Shown in pieces: positions 24,401-36,400 of a stretch of 64,000 bases of DNA (within the stretch, counting starts at the first letter, position 1; each line of letters begins with the position of its first letter). Both the position numbers and the translations under genes were made by a program. The stretch comes from Ectobius pallidus (Eukaryota > Arthropoda > Insecta > Blattodea > Ectobiidae): positions 52,602,923 to 52,666,922 of the forward strand of contig CAXKWD010000002.1 in the NCBI GenBank assembly GCA_964059195.1, in the 5' to 3' direction. The notes beneath the pieces are model-generated. The model made no database searches. It saw only the letters and a program-made list of their open reading frames with translations, and was not told where the DNA came from.

Positions 24401-27400
24401 CTTAGTTTAACCTCTCCCAATTGTAGGGACCTTTATGAGTTGCATGTTCGTACACATGACATAATACATTAACTCCACAAAGAACACTACCTGAAGATGG
24501 TGAATTAACCCCGAAATGCGTTGCGAAAAATGAATACTGCGACTACAATTTTAACGTAGACATTTTTATGCAATTTGTGATCACTAGGATTGGATGTTTA
24601 TGACCTAAAAAGTGGAAGATATGACTGCAAATATGACCTTGAAATTGACTAAATATGACCCAAAAATCCTAAATATGACATCATAAAAGAACGTATTTTC
24701 TGAAAACAAATGTTCCAATTTAAAACGTTTAATGACACTAAATTATTACATCAGATTAATTCAATCAGATAATCGCTTTTTAACAATTTTACAAGTGATT
24801 TACAGTTTTACTTGTAAAGAACTTTTAATCTGTTATTGTTTCCAGATACCACTGCAAATGTGAACTGAAAATATTTTTAAAACATGTCTAATGGAAGCTT
24901 TTAACAACAAGGGGAAGAGGTAATTGTGCTATTACTTACTGTCCCTTCACATTCAGTTACAGTAAAGCAAAAATATTCGTGCCTCTTTTTGAAAACGAAA
25001 TTAATTTGACAATTTAGAGCACATACTGCAAAATTGTGCTCTTTTACCGAATTTATAACTAAAATGTGACGTTTAATTACAAATATAACCAAAAATATGA
25101 CCAAGACCATGAACACGTCCAAAATATGTAAAATAAAAACGGTCCGATTAGGATAACAAATGTGCAATTTATTTTTAATTTGTGTTTGCTGCGAGAATGG
25201 AGATCAGGATAAAAATATGACATGTCATAAACACTCGAATCCTAGTGATCACGTTTAAATATTTTAAAGAAATTTTAACTGTAATTATTAGGACTACGTA
25301 GACCTATTTTTAGTTATTTGGTTGTGTTCAATTACATCTGGTAATTTGTGACTTTTCCAGGCCCAGCTTCAGCCAGTGTTGACAAGCTGGAGCAGCTGAT
25401 TGAGGCCGGGATGAACATCGCAAGAATGAACTTCTCTCACGGGTCGCACGACTATCATGCAGAGACCGTCCGCAACCTGCGTCAGGCCGTTAACAACTAC
25501 AGCAAGCGCCTGGGATACATGTATTCCCTCGCCATAGCGCTGGACACCAAGGGGCCCGAGATACGCACCGGACTTTTGGAGGGGGTAAGTGTTACATAGG
25601 TTACAGCCTTGGGTTACACCAGTTAGACGTTGTACATAAATATTAGTATCTCTCAAGATGTAGAAACTGTTCTCGGGTTTCCTGTCGGGTAGGTATAGAA
25701 GTACATTCTAAGCTTTCGGTGACTGACTGCGTCGTCATCTTCGGAGAAGTGAGATCCAGAGGTTGTGGTGTTGTATATATACCCATGGTAGGACTAGAAA
25801 CCCGAGAACAGTTTCTGTAATCGTCAGGAGAACCTTCAAAGTTTTATCTCTCAAGATATTTAATTTTTAAATAGCAACCTTTTAATTTCGATTGAATATC
25901 TTGATGTCAATAAATAAAGTGTTATTTTTCTCAGAACATATAGCAGTGATTGGCATGAAAATTTGACAGTTTGAAAGCAAGGCTGTAGCAAATAAAATAA
26001 TATAAAAATATTAGCAACATAGCCTAATATTTATCTGTGATGAAAAAAAATTATTGTTTTTTCCAAATTTCTAAGGAAAAACTATTTGCCGGCAACGTGA
26101 AGGCTAAGTTATTTTCTGCTGATGGGCTTTAAAATGCCACTGCCACTTCATTACCAATTAGGCCTACTTTAAATGTCGTTAAATCCGATAATTAATCTTC
26201 TCTCTCCCGCCATGCAGAGGAAAATTAAGTACACAACTCCCGGCCGATTTCTGCCGCACTTGTCGGAAGGAAGAAAGACAGCGCTGATTTCCTGCAGCTA
26301 TACACAGTGGACGAAAGTTCAATGCTATTTTATTATTTACTAGCTGGTTACCCGTCCTCTTTACGAGTTGAAAAGAAATCAAAATTTCAATAAAAACAAA
26401 GTTATCATACATTACAAAATCATACATATTTTCTTGAAAGTCTCAGACGTGCAATGCGTGAGTTTAGGGGAGTTGAAATGATGAAATCATGTGTATTAAA
26501 TAAGTTAGAACAGAGAAATTTACAAATACACATGCAAATTAAATACCTGAAATAAAAAAAAAATAAATAAAAAAAATTTAAAATAGGAAATTCAAAATAA
26601 CAAAAAACAGAACTAAATGTATAAATATGTTATATTTAGAAATAGGAATAGGTGGACGAAATTAAGATGAAACAAACTTACAAAAAAGATTGTTGAGTTT
26701 TTAACTATTTAATAATAATGAACATTACAAGTAGAAAACTCAACTACAATGTTCACGACAAATATTTTAACTTTATATCGAGTAAATTGTAGTAATTTAA
26801 GAAATAAGTTATTTTAGATTATTATCTGACTTTACATCACAAAGATTTTAACTCTGAACTTGAGGTTATAACATAAACATGTAACACTGCAAAGCAAATA
26901 GACTTAGATCTACTATGTAAGGGTACCTTACGAAAACATAATTATATTTGAGGGTGTAAGGCGGGAATCAATACTGAAAAGATAACATAACTCCCAATGA
27001 GTATGAAATAATATGTAACTATATATGAACGCTTTTGTGGTTTTGTTTAAAGGGTGGCTCTGCAGAAGTGGAGTTAGTGCAAGGAGAGACAATCAAACTG
27101 ACAACGGACAAGTCCTACGAGGAGAAAGGGAACAAGGAATGCGTGTTTGTAGACTATGCTAACATCTGCAATGTGGTACAGAAAGAAGACCGGATATTCG
27201 TGGATGACGGACTTATGTCACTCATCTGTAAAGAGAAGTGTGAGTATTTTTTTTATTATTTATATTTATTATTTTTTTTTAAATGCCACAGGTATATTGG
27301 GTGGAACAGTCGCTGAACTCGACGAAAGAAATTGCTCCCGAGCGACTAGAGCGCCTCTACGGGTACACAAGCAGACAGTATGAGGCTCAAAGCGTCATCT

Positions 27401-30400
27401 TATAAAACGATATTTTTAAAATCTCTTTAGGTGTCATTTTATATGCCTTTAGGTGTGTCTAAATTTTTAATTATATTTTGAGACTGGCAGGCACATTTGT
27501 CTACAGCCCATATTTGGTAAAGTTTCCAGAATTTAAATATTTAATACAACAATATTAATGGGTCTTTTAAAAAAAAGAGTGCGTGGAACGCCACGCGACA
27601 GAAGTAAAACTTTATTTAATTTTTTTTTTCAATTTTTGATTATTGGATTTTCAATTTTGCATAATTGGACTTTTTAATATTGGGTTTTTGGACTTTTTAA
27701 ATTTTGGACTTTTTAATCTTGGATCTTTGAATTTTTAATTTTGGATTTTTTAAATTTTCGATCTTTGATTTGTTTATTTTTTTATTTTTAAGTTTTTTTA
27801 TTTTTTTTTATTTTTAAATTTTTGATTTTATTATTTATTAAATTTTGGATTTTTGGATGTTTTAATTTTGTTTTTTTAAATTTTGGAAATTTGTATTTTT
27901 TAATTTTGGATTTGCGCGGTAATGAACCTCCGGGTCCCATAAAATAGATAATATACCTTTAGATTGCTTAGGAATTGTCTATTGCCATTGAGGAAGTAAG
28001 GTCTGAAAAATTTCCTTTGATTACTCCTAATCATTGAGTTGATTGTTTTCTGTGCAGTCCGCACCGAAACAAGTAAGAGTGTGACTGATTTCGTGACTGA
28101 TTGTGACTGATTTCGTGACGGTTTTAGTGTGACTGATTTTCCAGATTTACCCTCTACCGCCACTAAAGAAGTTTTACTTCAAAAATATAACGTCATCCAG
28201 GACTTCACCCCTTTGGAAGCCCAATAAACCATTTTCAATATTGAAGTGGTCACCCAATAGCGGGAAAAATACTGTGCAGTTATCTTTGTTATAATTACTC
28301 GTATTTTGAGAGACATAGAAGCTGAGCAAGCTGCTGGAAGCTCGGAATTAACCTTCCTATTCACCTATTCATATGCAAACATCATTAATTGCCAGTGCAT
28401 ACATGTCGAATCGGCGTATGTTTCTGGGAATTTGGTATGCGATTATAAACGACTATATAATGGTGAACCTAATTACTTAGCAAAATTCCTATTTTTATGA
28501 CTTTTGTCAAAAGAGAGTGTGAAAGTTTCGCACGGGTTTATTAGTAGTCTTACAAACAGAAAATGCATTTCTTCTTCACATGGTTTCAGTGGACATACTT
28601 GAAAGCTGCTAGTCGGGCCCAGTGCTGCAGAGATAGTGTGTCCACTTCTGGAACCGAAAGTCTCGGGTTAAAATCCAGCCGAGATCGATGGACTTCCAAG
28701 AAGTAAAAGTTCTGGGCACGCGGTCCTCCGGGAGGGGCTGTAAACTAAAGTACTCCAAGCCTAAATTATAGCCTGTGGGCCGAACTTCCCGGCACTTTAA
28801 TAAGAGTCTCCTTATAATTTGTAGGCCTATACCAGGGTAAGAAAATATAAGCATGAGTGTGTGTATGTATGAGAATAAATGCAGTTGCAAGTAATACTTA
28901 GCATGTAAGATCTGATGTGTCCAACATCATTTGTACACTGTACATGTATATATGATATAATGGATGAATAAACATTATTATTACTCTGATGTATCATTGC
29001 AAATATGCGCAATAAAATCTTGCACAGCGATCTCAAACAAGAAACGACCAGTGTGCACAACCACTTGTTTAAGCGATGTTAAAATGCAAATATGCAAAAT
29101 CCAAACCCTGATACTCTAGAACAGTGTTTCTCAACCTTTTTGAACCCGAGGACCACTAAGATGTCTAAAAAAATTTACGGACCCCTAATTTTACATACCA
29201 TTTTTAAAAGAAGGCCTATATTCTTAATGTTTGGGGTATTAATTATAGGTAATTATAACGAAATATGTGAAAAAATTTAATTATTTACATTCCACTTGTT
29301 TTCTGCTATTTTTTTTTATTATGTCTTTGGACCATCTGCACCATCATCACCAAAGGTTGGGAAACGCTGCTCTAGAATAATTCAGTACTTGTCTACAGTG
29401 GATCTGAATGCGTCTTCTGAATTACTGCGAACTGTAGATGAAGCGAGGTTATAATCAGTTTTATGTTTACAGCTGGAGACAGTTTGACCTGTGAGATTGA
29501 GAATGGAGGCAAGTTGGGCAGCCGCAAGGGCATAAATCTGCCAGGAATTCCTGTAGATCTTCCCTCTGTGTCAGAGAAAGATAAGTCTGACCTGCAGTTT
29601 GGCGTGGACCAAGAGGTGGACATGATCTTCGCTTCCTTCATTCGCAATGCAGCTGCTCTCAAGGATATACGAGACATCTTAGGTGAATAGCAGCGATTCA
29701 GTGCTCGAGTTTCAGGCCCATAACCAGAATGTTTCATTAGGGGGGGCGCCAATTACGTAGGCAGGGCTAATGAGTTACATCCTAAATAAATAAATAAAAG
29801 ATGAGAATATTATAGGAGAAAAATTCCTCCGGCACTGGGACTTGGACCCAGGACTTGACTGCATATGACATAACTTGTCTGTCTGTGAGGTAGACCATTA
29901 GGGCAATCAGATATATGAGAGAGGTTCCATCCGGCTTAGCTCAGTTGGTAGAGCGTTGGCGCGAATAGCCAAAGGTCCTGGGTTCAAGTCCCAGTGCCGG
30001 AGGAATTTTTTCCTATAATATTCTCATGTAATGTCCAACAGAGACAATAATCTGTGGTTCATGAATGCTTATATATCTATCTTAAATAAATAAAAATCCA
30101 GACCCAAAACGCTTAAAATTATAAGTGTTGTATAGGCCTAACTGAAGTTCACGGCCTTTTGATAAAACTTTACAATCCAGTGAATTTGAATTTTAAAAAT
30201 TATACAAAAATGAGTGATGAAAAAATAAAGCTTGTATATAAATAAGATATTTAAATTAGCAATTACAGGAGTTGATCTAATTAAATGAAAGTAGAGAGGA
30301 CAAAAAAAATCTACGACAGTGCGTCAAGTTACAATTTGGTCAGTTGTAGTTAGTGCCTAAGGTGAACCTTGAAAACACACGTACTTAAAAAAAAAATATA

Positions 30401-33400
30401 TATATCTTTATCTTTCCGCACTGTTATTTATTTTTACACCCAAAAATATATGTAATTGACGAACGCAAGTTCAGATGGCGATGAAATCCCCACGTTTTAA
30501 ATTCTCTATTTTGAAATACTCCTTATTTTTGTTAATCTAATGTTATAGTAGACAAAAATTGTATGATATACGTTTCTAAGATATTCTGTTAGAAGGGGAG
30601 ACCTTTCTTACAGCTGATCGCCTAGAGAAGGTCGTTGTTTGATCAGTTAACAAGGAAGCCCATTCCAAAAACTAAAAAATTGTATACTTAATTACGGTCC
30701 TGCAGTCGTACAAAAAGTCATATGTAACTTGCTTATAATAATAATAAAGATACCCGCATTCAAATTATGTACCTCGCTGCGCCCGTTTCATAAAAACATA
30801 CTCGCCTCTTGATGAAGCTCTTATAGGTAGCTTGACTAACTTATTATAATAGTCTCTACGGGTAATGTAATTTTTTGTAGGTTTGTGCATGTTTGAAAAT
30901 TGTTCCGTACATGATAGGCTATTAATCGATACTAGAACACTGTTATAATGAAATTCTGTATCATAATGAATATGTATGGAGGTATAACAGAAATTGTTTG
31001 TCTACTGACAGGTGATAAAGGCAAGAATATTCTTGTCATTTCCAAGATTGAAAACCAGCAAGGGTTAGATAATCTGGACGAGATTATAGACGCTTCTGAT
31101 GGGATCATGGTCGCTCGAGGAGACATGGGTATCGAGATTCCTGTGGAGAAGGTTTTCGTCGCTCAGAAGACCATCATTTCGAGATGCAACAAGGTGGGTC
31201 ATGCAATTATATTGTATCCAATTTATACTTCACCTTGCAATTTTGTGGCGAGTTTAGTTCATAAGACTGTAAAAGGGACAAAAACCGAATGCAGAAGATT
31301 CTGTGAGGCCTACCCCACAGTCTGATGATTCCACATCAGCAGAGTGATGATACCACTAAATGATTAATGGCATCATCAAGATCAACACCTTCCATTTACC
31401 ACAGATCTATAACAACTAAGAATAAGGAACTTCCACCATAATTTAATTTTGATAATTATTTTCTAATAATTTTATCGTTCTGTCGTATGGCCATAGCTCC
31501 CTATTATTAGTAGAAAAGAGTTGTTTTTCACAATGAAAAATGTTGTTAATATCTGCTCACAGTGTGGTCACCTGGTGTAATAGATAGATTGTCTCACCAT
31601 CGACACACTCATATAATATGCTAATCGCTGGGACCCGGGATCGAATCTCGGTGGAATTTGTGGTGGAGAAAATGGGGTCGGGGCAGGTTTTCTCGGGGTG
31701 CTCCTGTTTCCCCCGCCATATATAATTCCACCGTTGCTCCATTCATCATATTATGACCATTGTTTGCAATAAAGGAATTATTATATATAATAGGATAAGG
31801 CATCGATGGTCTCGCTTGCAATGCCACAAAAAGCGATTTTTTATAAATGAACTTTTGTGCTTTTAGTTATTCATTACATGGTTAATTCTGTATAGGCTAT
31901 ATTCGCTCAATAACCGCCATAAATACAACTCGAGATTCTCTCAACATAAGTTCTATTGGCCGTAGAATAATTTGTGAGTCAAACCATCCAATGTTTAAAT
32001 GACCATTTATGGATTATTCTCTCTCTTTTTTTGTGTTTTTTGTTGTTGTTTTTTTTTGTTTTTTTTTTGTTTTTTTTTTGTTTTTTTGGGGGGGCTTTGG
32101 AACTTTCAGGTTTGAATTGTCCACGTTTTACTCTGAGAGACCTAGATCTGCTCATAAAACCACCAATAATGGCCATAGGTGACGGCATGCTGACCACATG
32201 CTCCCAACTCAGCCATCTTCCAACGATAAAGGACAGATGAGGACGACGCCACTTATGGACCTTGTCTCACCATGGGATGTAAAGACACAGAGTTATAATT
32301 GATGAGAAAATACTCTTACATGAACCATGACCTGAGCGAGACAGCCGCTTCGAAGACATTCTACAAAGTACTTCGCTTTTCAAACCATGGTTCTTGTCTG
32401 GTCCCTCTTGTTGTAGTCAGAGATATACAGAAGTTAAAGTCATTTTTCTATGGATATATATGTATTCGTGAATCACAGATTGTCTCTGTTGGACATTTCA
32501 TGAGAAAATTATAGGCTAGGGGAAAAATTCCTCTGTCGCTGGGATTTGAACCCAGTACCTTTGGCTATCCGTGCCATTGTTCTACTGAGCTAAGCCAGAA
32601 TTCACTTAAAAACCATAATCGCAACCTCACTGACAGACAAGTTATGTCATAAGCAGTACTGTGAGGTACACTGATTAGTGATTTTAGTGACCGGGCTTCC
32701 ACTGTTATTGTACAGTTAATATTCAAGATGAATATATATGTATTCGTGAACTACAGATTATTGTCTCTGTTGGTCATTACAACATTATAGGTAGACCATT
32801 AAGGGCAATCATTCACAGGAGAGAGGTTTCACCTGACGCTATGATGTGACTCTGGCTTAGCTCAGTTAGTAGAGCAGTGGCACGGATAGCCAAAGGTCTT
32901 GGGTTCAAATCTTAAGGGGGATTTTTCTCCTATGTCCAACATAGACAATAATCTGTGGTTCACGAATACATATATATCAATATTGAATGTTAAGTTTACA
33001 ATAACAGTGGATGCCCGGTGACTAAAATCACTAATTAGTGTGCCTCACAGTACCGAATATGATATAACTTTTTCTGTCAGTGATGTAGACCATTAAGGGC
33101 AATCAGTGATAGCAGAGAGATTCCATCTGGCGCTGTAAAATGAACTTTAAGCTTAGCTCATTTAATACAGCAGTGGCACGGATAGCCAAAGGTCCTGGGT
33201 TCAAATCCCAGCGTCAGAGGAATTTGTTTTTCTATAATGTTCTTGTTTGTCTTTGTTCAGAAAGGGAAACCGGTGATCTGCGCCACCCAGATGCTTGAGT
33301 CCATGATCACGAAGCCCAGACCCACAAGAGCGGAGAGCGGCGACGTGGCGAACGCGGTTCTGGACGGCACTGACTGCGTGATGCTGTCAGGAGAATCAGC

Positions 33401-36400
33401 GAAGGGCTCTTACCCTCTGGAGTGCGTGGAGACCATGTCCAGGATATGCAAGGAGGCCGAGAACTGCATCTGGCTCAAACAGGTCTTCCACGATCTCACA
33501 AGCCGCGTAAGTACACTTATTATTTTACCATATTCTCGTGGAATAAGTTCAAGAATTGTCTTCATAATTCTGCGTTCCAAGTTAAGTAAAATCGAAATAG
33601 CCTATTAAATAACACTAGTAAATCTGCGAAATTTTCCCACTTCCTACTTTTCGACAAAAGAAAAACAATTGAATTTAGCTACGTAGCCTAATTAGGTTCA
33701 CTATTACATAGTCGTTTATAATCACTTAACAAATGCTTAAAAATATATACCGATCTGACAAAAACGCACTGGCAATTAATGAAGTTTGTATATGATTCAC
33801 TGAACAAGTAGGCTATACCAGGTTAGCATCATATAGCTCTAGCACGGCTGTACAAGATGTAATAAGATAACCATTTATTATTATTATTAAAAAAACAAAA
33901 AAACAAAACAACAACAACAACATGAAAATTAACAGAAAGCAATGGTTCCAGTTTCATTATTATTATTATTACGAGGGTGGATCAAAAAGTAACGCACAAT
34001 TTTTAACAAAAAGTTTAACAGGTTCAACTACAAACAAACGCACACATCAAGTGACATCTTTTGTCTATTTTTCTATACAGTCGCCAAGTTTCTCAACACA
34101 TTTCTCCCATCGTGATACTACTTTCAAAACACCCTGTTCATAGAAGTCCGTTCGATTGGAGTATAGCCATCTGCGGACTGCTGTTTTCACTTCTGCATCT
34201 GACGCAAAGCGTTTACCGGCCAGAAATTTCTTCATGGGACCAAACAAATTAAAGGTTATCACGGGCATCTTCGAAGAATGCACACCACCTGGAGACATTG
34301 CTACGGTCCATACAGTCGTTCCCATACACGCCAAGCATATCCCTGTGAATTTCACTTGGGTTATGCCCTTTAGCCCATAAAAATCGCAATACACCTCGCT
34401 GAAGAAATTCCTGGCCAGTAAATGCTTTGCGTCAGATGCAGAAGTGAAAACAGCAGTCCGCAGATGGCTATACTCCAACCGAACGGACTTCTATGCAGTG
34501 GCGGACGCAGGGGGGATAGGGGGTTACATTCCCCCGAAATTTGAAAAAAAGGCTATATATGTACTCTAATTGGCCAGTTTTATAAACTAATTGTATATGT
34601 AAGTTGATTAATTTTTTTTAGTATTCTTTCTACCTATTCAAATCCCACCCCGAAAAAATTTCTGCGTCCGCTACTGCTTCTATGAACAGGGTATTTTGAA
34701 ACTGGTATCACGATGGGATAAATGTGTTGAGAAACTTGGCGACTATATAGAAAAATAGACAAAAGATGTCCCTTCATGTGTGCATTTGTTTGCAATTGTA
34801 CCCATTACACTTTTTGAAAAAAAATTATCGTGCATTACTTTTCGACCCACCCTCGTATTATTATTATTGTTATTATCGTCATTATTTACTGTGATGTTGC
34901 AGGTGGACATTCCCGTAGATCCTGCTCATGCGATTGCCATAGCAGCTGTGGAAGCTTCACAAAAGTGCCAGGCTTCAGCCATAGTAGTGAATACTACATC
35001 GGGTCTGTCCGCTCATCTCGTCTCCCGCTACAAGCCCCGGTGCCCAATCCTGGGTGTTACCCGCCACGGCAAAGTGGCCCGACAGATGAACCTCTACAGG
35101 GGCATCATCCCTCTCTACTACATCAGTAAGTATCACAAGTAGAATGCTTTTCGGGAGGGTGGCAGACCAGGATTATAAGAGGAGATTATACGGTATTTTT
35201 TTCCCTTCACTGATGAGAAAAAGGACATTCAGAGGTGGAAGTTGAATTCAGAGAAAGCCATCCTTCCCCTCCCGCTAATCACGATAGACGTAGCCATATA
35301 CCTTAGTTAGCGCGATATGAATCCATTGAAGACTGCGTATGAATGAAACACCACCCCTTCAAATGACAATATTTAGATAGTAGGCTCGTCCAGACTTTTG
35401 AGCATCTTTCTGAGCAGGGCCGATTAGGCCATGACACCAGGTGTTTAATATTTATTTATTTATTTTATTCTACCAACTACAGGAATAAATCCCATTTACA
35501 GTTGGCGTAGTTTCGCCAATACATGTAGTACAGTATAACAAATACAATACAATAAATGAACGAATGTGTGAGGATAAAGAAAGAAAAAAAATACATAAAT
35601 GATTTACAATAACTACAATTAATTTAACAAGACAATCTAAAAATTAAGCCAAATCATATGGAACATATAACAGTTTATGAAGAAGTCCCATGTACTGATT
35701 CAATGACAAGACATATCGTAGATAAACAGACATGAGTGTTTAGTGGAGTGCAGGAATATTTCCGATATGATTCGCAATGGTTAATGTTGGTAAGGAAATT
35801 ATAAACCTGCTTCGCCATGTTCACTCCCCACCCATGCTCCTCCCCTTTTTTCGCGATGGCGGATACGGCTAAGAGTCTCCAGTTTCAATGAGAGAAAATG
35901 ATTTCAGAATTAAATTTCCTTTTTTTATTATGTCCTTTGTTCACTTTAAATGACTGTATGTATAATATTGAAGATACTATTTACGAGGCAATTTCATCAA
36001 CCATCCACTTAATTGGGTTTTATTCCCCCGATCCTTTGCTCCTGAATCTGAAAGTGACCTGTGTTCATTGGTTATTGTTTGAGTGCCAGCTTTTGATATC
36101 AAACCAATACGAGTCGGGTTCATCCAGGGGCTGGTGTGAAAGACAAACGATGAGATTCAAAGCCAACTTAAATGGATATAAACATTAAAAGAAACCAGAA
36201 GCATTGGAAAGTTTCCATGCACTCGACTGTACACTACATAAACAATTAAACTAATACAAAGTGAATTTAAAATTTGTGAAATAATTATGTGAATAGTGGG
36301 ATTAATTATGCAAGTGAAGTTAAGTAGAACATTACTTCTAAACTGTTGAAACATTTTAATTTTTCTTTTGCAATGTATATTCAGCTCCTCCTACTCAGGA

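Larger units (their letters stand above)
33972..34855. mobile_element. Palindromic mariner derivative 3, with nested hAT MITE (intron 7)
   Basis: The ends CGAGGGTGGATCAAAAAGTAA and TTACTTTTCGACCCACCCTCG are inverted repeats, flanked by TA. The left arm codes a transposase C-terminus on the - strand and the right arm the same part on the + strand, outward. The right arm is split by a hAT MITE at 34496-34676. The right border is only 47 bp from exon 8. Confidence 0.88.

Noticed and set aside
25369..25656. - strand frame of 95 codons
   Set aside because: It is the shadow of pyruvate kinase exon 3 on the opposite strand.
29393..29752. - strand frame of 119 codons
   Set aside because: Antisense shadow of pyruvate kinase exon 5; the + strand reading has clear homology and splice sites.
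29930..30001. Functional tRNA-Phe(GAA) gene
   Set aside because: The arms fold, but base 33 is C, the acceptor has a T-T mismatch, and close copies with other anticodon loops lie in the same gene within longer repeats. A SINE head explains it better.
34780..35142. Alternative starts for frames around pyruvate kinase exon 8
   Set aside because: The extra residues upstream come from intron and mariner sequence; the acceptor at 34902 fixes the exon start.
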